Positions 24,808 to 33,117 of a stretch of 41,907 nucleotides of DNA are shown here, in pieces. The translations under genes and the position numbers were made by a program. Location: contig JBOHRW010000167.1 of assembly GCA_050732935.1 (NCBI GenBank), positions 1 to 41,907 on the forward strand. Reading direction: 5' to 3'. Numbering within the stretch: position 1 is the stretch's first letter; each line of letters opens with the position of its first letter. This DNA comes from DASRVA01 sp050732935. Its GTDB lineage: Bacteria > Gemmatimonadota > Gemmatimonadetes > JACCXV01 > JAHWKZ01. The notes under the pieces were generated by a model that saw nothing but the letters and a program-made list of their open reading frames with translations, searched no databases and was not told the DNA's origin.

Positions 24808-26112
24808 TCACGGAGCCGGGTCCACGGAGATCCCCTCCCGTTCCAGCCGCGCCAGGATTTCCGGACGGGCGCGGAGATCGAGCTCCACCAGGCCGTTGGC
24901 GTACCTTCTCTCGAGGACTTCGGCCAGGCGGTGGACGAGGGCCAGCCGACGACCGTCCCCGCTCGGCACGACCGCCCGGACATGCACCTCGCGGGTCTCC
25001 ACGAAGCGCACGAGCGCCTCCTGCAGCGATACCAGGCCGCGCGGCTCGACCGCCGACGCGACCACCGCCGGCTCGTGCTCGGCCAGCCATCGCACCCTCA
25101 CCCCGGCCCGTTCCGCGGCCGGGATCCGATCGAATTTGTTGAACACCGCCAGGGTCGGCGTCTCCGCGACGCCGAGCGACTCCAGCACCTCGCGCACGAC
25201 GTTCATCTGGATCGTCGGCTGAGGATCGCTCGCGTCGACGACGTGGAGGAGCAGGTCCGCATGAATCACCTCCTCCAGCGTCGCCCGGAACGAGGCCACG
25301 AGATCGTGGGGAAGATCCCGGATGAACCCGACCGTGTCGGTCAGGACGACCGGCTCCCCGTTCGGCAGCCCGATCCGCCGGGTGGTCGCGTCGAGGGTCG
25401 CGAACAGCCGGTCCTCGGCGCGCAGACGCTCGCCCGCCAGGCGGTTCATGATCGTCGATTTCCCGACGTTCGTATAGCCGACCAGGGCGACATTCCAGAT
25501 GTCGGCGCGCCCCTTCCTCTGGAGGCTGCGGCGGCCCTCGATGCCGGCCAGCTTCTCCTTGAGGGTCCCGATCCGGTCGCGGATCACCCGGCGATCGACC
25601 TCGAGCTGTGTCTCGCCGGGCCCCCTGAGCCCGATCCCGCCCCGGATCCTCGAAAGATGGGTCCACATCCTTCGCAGCCTGGGCAGCAGATACTGGAGCT
25701 GGGCGAGCTCCACCTGGAGCTTGGCCTCCCCGGTCCGCGCCCGACGCGCGAAGATGTCGAGGATGAGCTCCGAGCGGTCGAGGACCCGCACGCCGACCAG
25801 GTCCTCCAGGTTCTTCCCCTGGGCGGGCGTCAGGTCGTTGTCGAAGACGACCAGCTGGGCGTCCTTCGCGGCGACCTCCTGCTCGAGCTCCTGCGCCTTG
25901 CCGCGTCCGATGTAGAGACGCCGATCGATCCGCTCGCGCGACTGGGTGATCTCGCCGACGATCTCCGCACCGGCCGAGATCGCCAGGGCGCGGAGCTCCA
26001 CCAGGAGCTCCGCCGGCGACCACTCGACTCCGTCCGAGGCGGCGACCGGTCCTCCCACGGCGACCAGGACCGCCCGCTCGGGGCGATCGGGAGAGGCGAC
26101 GTGACGCGTCAT
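24808..26112 (-). CDS. hflX: Ribosome-associated GTPase HflX
   Basis: 434 residues. The N-terminal HflX domain (IGRGKAQELEQ, VVFDNDLTPAQGKNLED) and the linker with IRGGIGLRGPGETQLEVDRR precede the GTPase domain: G1 GYTNVGKST (212-220), G3 DTVGF, G4 NKFD. HflX splits stalled or heat-damaged 70S ribosomes. Start ATG overlaps the rarA stop (ATGA). Confidence 0.97.
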   Translation of the reverse strand: MTRHVASPDRPERAVLVAVGGPVAASDGVEWSPAELLVELRALAISAGAEIVGEITQSRERIDRRLYIGRGKAQELEQEVAAKDAQLVVFDNDLTPAQGKNLEDLVGVRVLDRSELILDIFARRARTGEAKLQVELAQLQYLLPRLRRMWTHLSRIRGGIGLRGPGETQLEVDRRVIRDRIGTLKEKLAGIEGRRSLQRKGRADIWNVALVGYTNVGKSTIMNRLAGERLRAEDRLFATLDATTRRIGLPNGEPVVLTDTVGFIRDLPHDLVASFRATLEEVIHADLLLHVVDASDPQPTIQMNVVREVLESLGVAETPTLAVFNKFDRIPAAERAGVRVRWLAEHEPAVVASAVEPRGLVSLQEALVRFVETREVHVRAVVPSGDGRRLALVHRLAEVLERRYANGLVELDLRARPEILARLEREGISVDPAP

Positions 26113-27461
26113 TCGGTCGCCTTCCGCCCCGCGGCCTGCCGCACCTCGCGCAGCCGTCCGGCGAGCTCCGCCATGCGCTCGCCGAGGCGGGCCTCGAAGC
26201 CGCGGTCGGTGGGCTCGTAATAGACGCGGCCGGCGAGAGAGTGGGGCAGATGCTCCTGGTCGACGACCGCATCCTCCTCGTCGTGCGCGTAGCGGTATCC
26301 AGTGCCGTAGCCGAGATCGCGCATGAGGCCCGTGGGGGCGTTCCGGAGGTGAAGGGGCACGGCCTCGCGCTCGGTCTCCCGGGCGTCCCGGGTGGCCCGC
26401 CCGTAGGCTTGGTAGAGCGCGTTCGACTTGGGCGCGGTCGCCAGGTACACGACGACCTGGGCCAGGGCGAGCGCTCCTTCCGGCATGCCGATGAAGTGGA
26501 CTGCCTGCTGGGCCGCCACCGCCTGCGGGAGCGCCCGCGGGTCGGCCAGCCCGACGTCCTCGGAGGCGAAGCGCACGAGCCGCCGGGCCACGTAGAGGGG
26601 ATCCTCGCCGGCTTCGAGCATGCGCGCCAGCCAGTAGAGCCCGGCCTGGGGGTCCGAGTCGCGCAGCGACTTGTGAAGGGCGGAGACGATGTTGTAGTGC
26701 TCCTCACCGCCCTTGTCGTAGCGCAAGGCCTTCCGCTGGAGGGCGGTCTCGAGGCGCTCGCGATCCAGCGTCGCGTCATCCGCGACCAGAGCGGCCGCGA
26801 GCTCGAGGGTCGACAGGGCGATCCGCGCGTCCCCCTGGGCCGCCTCGGTCAGGAACTCCCGGCCCGCGGACTCCAGCAGGAGGCCTCGCTCTCCCAGACC
26901 GCGCTCGGGATCGGCCAGCGCGCGGTCGACGAGGGTCCCGATCTGCTCCGGCTCCAGGGGCTCCAGAGTGTAGACGCGCATCCTCGACAACAGGGCGGCG
27001 TTGACCTCGAACGACGGGTTCTCGGTGGTCGCGCCGATCAAGGTCACCAGCCCCTTCTCGACGTGTGGCAGGAAGGCGTCCTGCTGGGCCTTGTTGAAGC
27101 GATGGATCTCGTCGCAGAAGAGAAGGGTCCGCTGCCCCCGCTCGCCGAGCGCGTCGCGAGCCTCGGCCACGATCCGCTTCACGTCGGCGACCCCCATCGT
27201 CACCGCGCTGAACCAAGCGAACCGGGCTCCGGTCGCCTCGGCCATGATCCGCGCCAGCGTGGTCTTGCCCGTCCCCGGGGGGCCCCACAGGAGCAGCGAG
27301 TGGAGCTCGTCGGCTTCGATCATGCGCCTGAGGACACCGCCCGGGCCGACCAGATGCTCCTGGCCCACGAACTCGGCCAGCGTGTGCGGACGCATACGGT
27401 CGGCCAGCGGCGCGCTCCGCGCCAGCCGTTCCTCGGCCTGCTGCCGGAAGAGATCGGTCAA
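26109..27461 (-). CDS. rarA: Replication-associated recombination protein A
   Basis: AAA+ ATPase RarA/MgsA (WRNIP1 family), 450 residues, acting at stalled forks. Walker A WGPPGTGKTT (59-68), Walker B FCDEIHRFNKAQQD, sensor GATTENPSF, and the C-terminal tetramer domain (DPQAGLYWLARMLEAGEDP) are complete. TTG start overlapping the previous stop (TTGA). Confidence 0.97.
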   Translation of the reverse strand: MTDLFRQQAEERLARSAPLADRMRPHTLAEFVGQEHLVGPGGVLRRMIEADELHSLLLWGPPGTGKTTLARIMAEATGARFAWFSAVTMGVADVKRIVAEARDALGERGQRTLLFCDEIHRFNKAQQDAFLPHVEKGLVTLIGATTENPSFEVNAALLSRMRVYTLEPLEPEQIGTLVDRALADPERGLGERGLLLESAGREFLTEAAQGDARIALSTLELAAALVADDATLDRERLETALQRKALRYDKGGEEHYNIVSALHKSLRDSDPQAGLYWLARMLEAGEDPLYVARRLVRFASEDVGLADPRALPQAVAAQQAVHFIGMPEGALALAQVVVYLATAPKSNALYQAYGRATRDARETEREAVPLHLRNAPTGLMRDLGYGTGYRYAHDEEDAVVDQEHLPHSLAGRVYYEPTDRGFEARLGERMAELAGRLREVRQAAGRKATE

Positions 27462-28405
27462 TGCGCCTCGGTCTCCCGGCGAGCGATCGGCGCCGGCTCT
27501 CCCCCCGCGGCGAGAAGGAGACGGTCGAGGAGCACCGTCATCGCGGGCAGCGAGGTGTCGGCCTCTCGATTCAGGTCGTAGCGGGCGACGGCCAGGCAGC
27601 CGATCGACCGTCCTTCGAACGCGTGCTCGACGGCCCGCGCCAGGTGGTCCGGGTGGAGGCCGTCCGTGGCGGCTTCGTCGGCCGCGGGAAGGACGCCGGG
27701 GGCGAAAACGGATCCGTCGATGTGCAGGTACCAGGTGTCCGCGTCCACCCCGGCGACCGCCACCGACAGATCTTCCAGCTCGGCGGGACCCAGCCGGCGC
27801 ACGCCATCCGCCTCCATCGCCTCGTCTTCTCCACCCCGGATTCGCTGCCCGCCGACAACCACGATCCGCGAGCCCGGGAGCTTGACGGGCGAGATCGCGA
27901 ACGCGTCGCGCTCCTGGCGGCCCGTCACGCGCGCCAGGACCGTGCCGTCCACCGATGTTCGACGCAGCCAGCCGGCTTTCCGGTACCCCCCGTCGGGTGA
28001 CACCCAGACCACTCCCGTCCCCGGACCCAGTCCGTCGACGATCCCAAGGGCGCAGTAGTTGACCAGGCTGAGCACGATCGGAAAGCGATTCCGGTCATGC
28101 GCCGAGGTCACGGCGTCGCCGATCGCCCGCGCGTACGCCTCGGCCAGCCGGGCCTCGGCCAACCGGCGCTCGATCGCGAAGTCCTCGATGCGCGCCGTCC
28201 ATCCCCGCTCACCGAGCCGGTCCGAGAGATCTCGCAGCCCCAGCCCTCCCGGTCGGTGAGCCCCGTCGGGCTGGCGCGCCCCGTCCCGGGTCGGCAGGGG
28301 CAGAAGCTGGACATGGTCGACGAAGCTCGCCTCCATCCTCGTTCCCTCCTCGTGCGGCTGGCAGGTCGTGACGGTGGGTCCCGAAGACCTGCGTTCGACT
28401 GTCAT
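27458..28405 (-). CDS. Arginase-fold (ureohydrolase-like) protein lacking metal ligands
   Basis: 315 residues from ATG at 28405 (ATGA overlap with mpg); an internal ATG at 28336 with GGAGG upstream is an equally good start. The order of blocks follows the arginase/agmatinase fold: FPIVLSLVNYCALGIVDGL in place of the GGDHS block, GVVWVSPDGGYRK in place of the DAHGD block, and WYLHIDGSVFAPGVLPAADE in place of the SxDxDxxDP block. Nearly all Mn2+ ligands of active ureohydrolases are replaced; one Asp of the last block remains. Probably a non-catalytic or altered-activity member. Family assignment is by eye and moderate. Confidence 0.6.
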   Translation of the reverse strand: MTVERRSSGPTVTTCQPHEEGTRMEASFVDHVQLLPLPTRDGARQPDGAHRPGGLGLRDLSDRLGERGWTARIEDFAIERRLAEARLAEAYARAIGDAVTSAHDRNRFPIVLSLVNYCALGIVDGLGPGTGVVWVSPDGGYRKAGWLRRTSVDGTVLARVTGRQERDAFAISPVKLPGSRIVVVGGQRIRGGEDEAMEADGVRRLGPAELEDLSVAVAGVDADTWYLHIDGSVFAPGVLPAADEAATDGLHPDHLARAVEHAFEGRSIGCLAVARYDLNREADTSLPAMTVLLDRLLLAAGGEPAPIARRETEAH

Positions 28406-29097
28406 CTCTCCCGGTCCTCCATCTCTATGCCGTCCCCGTCACCGTTGTCAGACGGGTGCGGCGAGGTTGCGGCCACGCGGTTGAGCGCGGACCGGGACAC
28501 GAAAGGCGATTCCGCGTCCAGGCAGCGCCAGAACCTCTCGGTGGCGACGCGGATCCCGACGCGCGGGGTCCAGACGATCCTTTCGGGCGTCCTCGCCGGC
28601 ACGATCCGGAGCGCGGAGTCGGTCAGGTCGAGCCGGTTGTGGTCCATGCCGAGCCCGAAAGCCTGACAGAGCTTTCCCGGTCCGTTCGTGAGATCGAGCT
28701 CTCCGGGTATCCCCCCTCCACGCCCGCGTCGACGACGGTGGCCCATGAGCTGGTGGCCTTCCAGGGGCTCCAGGGCGCGGATGAGCACGGCGCCGGGACG
28801 ACCCGGCTGGCGCGTCACCGCGTTCAGGCAATGGTACATCCCGTAGATCAGATACACGTAGCTGTGCCCCGGTGGTCCGTACAACGGCTCGGTACGCGCG
28901 GTCCGCCCCGCGGCGGCGTGACAGGCCGGGTCGTCCTCGCCCTGATACGCCTCGACCTCGACGATCCGACCGCTCGCCCGACCTTCCGGGCTCTCGTGGA
29001 TCAGCCTGCAGCCGAGCAGATCGCGCGCCACCACCAGCGTGTCACGAGCGTAGAAATCGCGGGGCAGGGCGCGGGTCGACGCCGATCCGCGGGTCAC
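28402..29097 (-). CDS. mpg: 3-methyladenine DNA glycosylase (AAG/MPG family)
   Basis: Base-excision repair enzyme removing alkylated purines, 231 residues. Seen: DFYARDTLVVARDLLGC, the catalytic block RIVEVEAYQGEDDPACHA with the active-site Glu, and YVYLIYGMYHCLNAVT followed by LTNGPGKLCQAFG. The C-terminal tail is Asp/Glu-rich. GTG start overlapping the cca stop (GTGA). Confidence 0.96.
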   Translation of the reverse strand: MTRGSASTRALPRDFYARDTLVVARDLLGCRLIHESPEGRASGRIVEVEAYQGEDDPACHAAAGRTARTEPLYGPPGHSYVYLIYGMYHCLNAVTRQPGRPGAVLIRALEPLEGHQLMGHRRRRGRGGGIPGELDLTNGPGKLCQAFGLGMDHNRLDLTDSALRIVPARTPERIVWTPRVGIRVATERFWRCLDAESPFVSRSALNRVAATSPHPSDNGDGDGIEMEDRER

Positions 29098-30482
29098 CGC
29101 ATCCGCTCCTGGTGGCGGACGATCTCGAGAAGCGTCTCACGGCGATTCAGCATCGGATCCTCCACCACCCGCTCCAGGAGCGTCTCCAGGATGCGGCCGA
29201 ACGCCGGCCCGGGCTCGAGGCCCAGCGCGATCAGGTCCTCGCCTCCGACGGCCAGGTCGTCCACCGACAGCGCGGCATCCTGCTTGAGGACCGCTCTCGC
29301 CCGCCGATAGACTTCCACGATCGGAACGGGCGGATCCTCGGCCCGGAGCCGGTTGCCCCACCAGTCGGCGAGATGGATCCGGTATAGGTCCCAGACGTTC
29401 TCCTCGCCGATCCGGCGGATCCAGCGCCGCACCGCCGCGTCCGAGGCCTCCGCCGGCGGCAGGTCCATGTGCACGGCCACCAGATGGACGGCGCGATCGG
29501 TTTCCCGGTTGGAGAATCGGAGACGCTCCATGAGCTGCCGCGTGAGCCGGGCGCCGATCGCGGCGTGCTCCGGGAATGTCCAGTCGCCCGTATCGGGATG
29601 GATCTCCCGCGCCGGCGGCTTCCCGATGTCGTGGCAGAGGGCGATCATCCGGAGGAACGATCGCGAGCGGTGCACGCGGTCTGCCACCATCAGCGTGTGC
29701 GTTCCGACGTCGTCCGCGTGGAACCGGTTCTGATCGACACCGAAGCAGACGGCCAGCTCGGGCAGCAGCCGGGCCAGGACACCCGCGCTCCGCCAGCCCT
29801 CCAGGGCGCGGGAGGGGAGCCGACACTGGGCCAGCGTCTTCTGCAGCTCGTCGCGAACCCGCTCGCCCGAGAGCCGGGTCACGCGTGGCGCGTGGACGCG
29901 AAGGGCCTCCCGGGTGTCGGGCTCGACGTCCATGTCGAACCGAGCCTTGAAGCGGAACGCGCGCAGGATCCGCAGGACGTCCTCCCGGAACCGAACGTCG
30001 GGATCGCCGACCGTGCGGAGCCGTCCCTCCTCGAGGTCGCGCACCCCTCCCCACGGGTCGCGGATACGATCCTCGACGGGGTCCCAGGCGATCGCGTTGA
30101 TGGTGAAGTCGCGTCGGGCGAGGTCCTCGTCGATCGAGACCCCGAAGCTCACCACGGCATGCCGGCCGTCGGTCCGGATGTCCCGCCGGAAGGTGGTCAC
30201 CTCCACCGTCTCGCCCTCGAGGCGCACGCCCATGGTGCCGTGCTCGATGCCGACCGGATAGGTGCGCTCGAAGAGCTCCCCGACGCGCTCGGGCCGGGCG
30301 TCGGTAGCCACGTCCCAATCGCTCACGGGCAGGCCCAGGAGGGCGTCGCGGACGCCTCCGCCGACCGCGAACGCCGAATGGCCGGCCTCGCGCAGGCGCC
30401 GGACGACGCGGATCAGTGCGGGGGAGGTCTGCAACCGGACGACCTCCGTTCGCAGGGGACGCTCCCGGCGAATGGATTCCAT
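29094..30482 (-). CDS. cca: tRNA nucleotidyltransferase/poly(A) polymerase with HD domain
   Basis: 462 residues from ATG at 30482. The class II nucleotidyltransferase head has FAVGGGVRDALLG and VSDWDVATDA, RRDFTINAIAWD and the REDVLRILRAFRFKARF helix. A C-terminal HD domain (IALCHDIGKPPAREIHP) suggests added phosphatase or phosphodiesterase activity. It may add CCA or A/CC only, and the tRNA-Gln here already encodes its CCA. An open frame upstream to 30788 is the shadow of rho. First gene of the minus-strand series, divergent from rho. Confidence 0.93.
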   Translation of the reverse strand: MESIRRERPLRTEVVRLQTSPALIRVVRRLREAGHSAFAVGGGVRDALLGLPVSDWDVATDARPERVGELFERTYPVGIEHGTMGVRLEGETVEVTTFRRDIRTDGRHAVVSFGVSIDEDLARRDFTINAIAWDPVEDRIRDPWGGVRDLEEGRLRTVGDPDVRFREDVLRILRAFRFKARFDMDVEPDTREALRVHAPRVTRLSGERVRDELQKTLAQCRLPSRALEGWRSAGVLARLLPELAVCFGVDQNRFHADDVGTHTLMVADRVHRSRSFLRMIALCHDIGKPPAREIHPDTGDWTFPEHAAIGARLTRQLMERLRFSNRETDRAVHLVAVHMDLPPAEASDAAVRRWIRRIGEENVWDLYRIHLADWWGNRLRAEDPPVPIVEVYRRARAVLKQDAALSVDDLAVGGEDLIALGLEPGPAFGRILETLLERVVEDPMLNRRETLLEIVRHQERMR

Positions 30483-30507
30483 GCTCCGGAATGTATCCGG
30501 GGCATGG

Positions 30508-30536
30508 TTGACACGCCGCACGGCATATTGTACAAT
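30508..30536 (+). promoter_or_regulatory. Near-consensus sigma70 promoter for rho
   Basis: TTGACA (30508-30513) and TACAAT (30531-30536) with a 17-bp spacer, on the plus strand in the cca/rho gap. Leader of about 115 nt to the rho start. The -10 lies in the palindrome ATTGTACAAT. Confidence 0.8.
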
Positions 30537-30657
30537 CCCTTGGTCACGCACCCTGCGACTATCCCCGTAAACCGATATCAAACACCGAACTTGCTCTGGG
30601 CTCCCGTCTCCAGGGCCTCCTGAGCACCCACGAAGCCGCACCCGTTGAGGTAATCGC

Positions 30658-31974
30658 TTGAACCGTTCCCGCAGCCGTACCCGCTCACGTCGCCCGCCGA
30701 CCCCGTCCGAGAACGCCACCGTCATGGACATCGGCGAGATCAAGTCCAAGTCGATCCCCGAGCTCCACGGGATGGCCGAAGAGCTCACGATCCAGAACTA
30801 CTCGGGCCTCCGCAAACAGGATTTGATCTTCAAGATCGAGCAGGAGCTGCTCGACCACGAGACCGTGCTGCGCGGCGAGGGTGTTCTGGAGATCCTCCCC
30901 GAGGGCTACGGGTTCCTGAGGAGCCCCGACTGGAACTACCTCTACGGCCCCGACGATATCTACGTCAGTCCCTCCCAGATCAAGCGCTTCGATCTCCGGA
31001 CGGGGGACACGATCCAGGGGCAGGTCCGGCCGCCCAAGGAGGGCGAGCGCTACCTGGCGCTGCTCAAGGTCGAGGCGGTGAACTTCAAGGATCCCGACGA
31101 GGCCAAGCACACCGTCTTCTTCGACAACCTGAAGCCGCTGTACCCGGAGGAGCGGATCGCCCTCGAACGGTCGGACGGCGATCTCTCGATGCGGATCATG
31201 GACCTCTTCTCGCCCATCGGGAAGGGGCAGCGCGGGCTGATCGTCTCGCCGCCCAAGGCCGGAAAGACGATCCTGCTCCAGAAGATCGCCAACTCGATCA
31301 CGGAGAATCACGCCGAGATCAAGCTCATCGTCCTGCTGATCGACGAGCGTCCCGAGGAGGTCACCGACATGGAGCGCTCGGTCGATGGGGAGGTCATTTC
31401 CTCGACCTTCGACGAGCCCGCCGACCGCCACGTCCAGGTGGCCGACATGGTGATCGAAAAGGCGAAGCGCCTGGTGGAGAACGGCTACGACGTGGTGATC
31501 CTTCTCGACTCGATCACCCGCCTGGCGCGGGCCCAGAACGTGGTCGTGCCTCACTCGGGCAAGATCCTCTCGGGTGGTGTGGACGCGCACGCGCTGCACA
31601 AGCCGAAGCGCTTCTTCGGCGCCGCGCGAAACATCGAGGAGGGCGGATCGCTCACCATCGTCGCGACCGCGCTCATCGACACCGGCAGCCGCATGGACGA
31701 GGTCATCTTCGAGGAGTTCAAGGGGACGGGCAACATGGAGCTCGTGCTCGACCGCACGCTCTCCGACCGGCGCATCTATCCGGCCATTGACATCAACCGC
31801 TCGGGCACCCGCCACGAGGAGCTGCTGATCCCGGAGAACAAGCTCCAGCGGATCTGGCTGCTCCGGAAGTTCCTCAACGACATGAATCCGTCCGAGGCGA
31901 TGGAGTTTCTGATCGACAAGATGCGGCGGACGGATGGTAACGAGGAATTCCTGGCGTCGATGAGCGGCGACTAG
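30658..31974 (+). CDS. rho: Transcription termination factor Rho
   Basis: RNA helicase that ends transcription, 438 residues. An N-terminal basic extension precedes the Rho_N helix bundle (IPELHGMAEELTIQNYSGL), the RNA-binding OSB domain (GVLEILPEGYGFLR), and the motor domain with P-loop SPPKAGKT (Lys200), Q-loop and R-loop regions, and VLLDSITRLARAQN. TTG start at 30658 with GAGG 7 nt upstream; an ATG at 30724 is a possible alternative. Stop codon interlocks with that of mazF in the sequence CTAG. Confidence 0.97.
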   Translation: MNRSRSRTRSRRPPTPSENATVMDIGEIKSKSIPELHGMAEELTIQNYSGLRKQDLIFKIEQELLDHETVLRGEGVLEILPEGYGFLRSPDWNYLYGPDDIYVSPSQIKRFDLRTGDTIQGQVRPPKEGERYLALLKVEAVNFKDPDEAKHTVFFDNLKPLYPEERIALERSDGDLSMRIMDLFSPIGKGQRGLIVSPPKAGKTILLQKIANSITENHAEIKLIVLLIDERPEEVTDMERSVDGEVISSTFDEPADRHVQVADMVIEKAKRLVENGYDVVILLDSITRLARAQNVVVPHSGKILSGGVDAHALHKPKRFFGAARNIEEGGSLTIVATALIDTGSRMDEVIFEEFKGTGNMELVLDRTLSDRRIYPAIDINRSGTRHEELLIPENKLQRIWLLRKFLNDMNPSEAMEFLIDKMRRTDGNEEFLASMSGD

Positions 31975-32357
31975 GGCTCGGCCGCCGCAGCCGAACCGGG
32001 CAAAGCCAGCGCGTCCTCGAGAGCCCGATCGATCAGCGTCAGGGTCTCGGGAGGAAAACTACCCAGCCGGGCGACCAGCTCGCTTCGAGGCAGGGTGATC
32101 AGGGTCTGGCAGTCTACGACGCTGTCCGTCCGAAGCCCGGCACTGCGGCCTTGAGGGCTGTCACGCATGACCGTCACCTTGCAAGGGAGATCACGCCGCT
32201 TCTGCGAGCTGGTGATGGCGGCCAGAATCACCGCCGCTCTGCTCCGGTAGCGGTCCGATTGGACGACAACGGCGGGTCTGCGCTTCCGGCCGAGGCCGCC
32301 TTCCCCGACAAATGGGAAGGCCACCAGGACTAGGTCCCCGCGTCGGGCTTCAATCAT
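31971..32357 (-). CDS. MazF/PemK-family endoribonuclease toxin
   Basis: 128 residues, the usual MazF size. Family features: RRGDLVLVAFPF at the N terminus, GRKRRPAVVVQSD with the conserved Arg and Pro, and DCQTLITLPRSEL. It should cleave mRNA at a short specific sequence. The Ala-rich C-terminal tail ends in the rho stop region. Start overlaps the antitoxin 3' end by 8 bp. Confidence 0.92.
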   Translation of the reverse strand: MIEARRGDLVLVAFPFVGEGGLGRKRRPAVVVQSDRYRSRAAVILAAITSSQKRRDLPCKVTVMRDSPQGRSAGLRTDSVVDCQTLITLPRSELVARLGSFPPETLTLIDRALEDALALPGSAAAAEP

Positions 32358-32574
32358 CGTAGATGTCCAACTCCGGGTCGCCCCAAATCTCGCCCAGCGC
32401 CTTCTCCTGAACGCGGAGCCCTGACGGTGTCAGCCATGGATTCTCGAACTCCTCGGCCTCCCGCTCCACCAACTCCTCGACCACCTGTCCCATAGGACGG
32501 TTTCTCCGAGCAGCGAGGACTTTGAGCCGACGATGGGCGGCTTCTGAAAGATACACCATCTTGTGCCGAGCCAT
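32350..32574 (-). CDS. MazE-like ribbon-helix-helix antitoxin
   Basis: 74 residues. The N-terminal half KMVYLSEAAHRRLKVLAARR is a ribbon-helix-helix DNA-binding unit, and the acidic C-terminal half (GEIWGDPELDIYDD) should bind and block the toxin. It precedes the toxin gene, the standard antitoxin-toxin order. AAGGGG lies about 8 nt before the ATG. It is divergent from ruvX with a 30-bp gap. Confidence 0.88.
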   Translation of the reverse strand: MARHKMVYLSEAAHRRLKVLAARRNRPMGQVVEELVEREAEEFENPWLTPSGLRVQEKALGEIWGDPELDIYDD

Positions 32575-32604
32575 GCTTGATACCCCTTATTTACAGAATA
32601 GGCT

Positions 32605-33117
32605 GTGAATCCAGTGGAGACAGTACCGCCCGACCGGCTTCCGCGTCAAGAGCGAGGCGTCAGCCGCCAGGAGCGCGTCCTTTCGATCGATCCCGGGGAG
32701 CGACGGGTCGGCTTGGCGCTTGCCGAACCGGGCCAGGCGTTGGTACGAGGACTACCCACCCTCGACCGGAAGGTCCTCAAGCGCACTCTGGTCGAAGAGA
32801 TCACCGGCCTCGTCCGCGAGCATGCTGTGGAGCGCATTGTCCTCGGGATTCCCTACTCTCTGGACGGCACCGAGGGGCCAGCCGCCCGCCTTGTCCGGAA
32901 GTTCGAGGCCGCGCTCCGAAACGCGCTGGACGTACCGGTCTCGGAGTGGGACGAGCGGCTCACCTCGGAGGCGGCGCGGACCCGGCTTCGGGATCTCGGG
33001 TACTCCGAGCGCGAAATGCGTTCGCGACTCGATCAGCTGTCGGCGGTCCTCATTCTCGAGGGCTGGTTGCGCGCGCGGACCCTGTCGGAGGATCGCGAGT
33101 CCGAGGGCCGTGGCTAG
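32605..33117 (+). CDS. ruvX: Putative pre-16S rRNA nuclease RuvX/YqgF
   Basis: 170 residues, RNase H-like fold. First acidic motif VLSIDPGERRVGLALAEP, Glu in the VERIVLGIPYSLDGTEG block, and WDERLTSEAARTRL, then LDQLSAVLILEGWL with the last Asp. GTG start at 32605. The 3' end overlaps mltG by 8 bp, the common ruvX-mltG pairing. Confidence 0.94.
   Translation: MNPVETVPPDRLPRQERGVSRQERVLSIDPGERRVGLALAEPGQALVRGLPTLDRKVLKRTLVEEITGLVREHAVERIVLGIPYSLDGTEGPAARLVRKFEAALRNALDVPVSEWDERLTSEAARTRLRDLGYSEREMRSRLDQLSAVLILEGWLRARTLSEDRESEGRG

Noticed and set aside
24776..26779. 667-residue minus-strand frame across rarA and hflX
   Set aside because: Out-of-frame shadow of two confirmed genes, Arg/Gly-rich throughout.
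30483..30788. N-terminal extension of cca
   Set aside because: It would cross the rho promoter and the rho 5' end on the opposite strand; residues before ATG 30482 lack family similarity.
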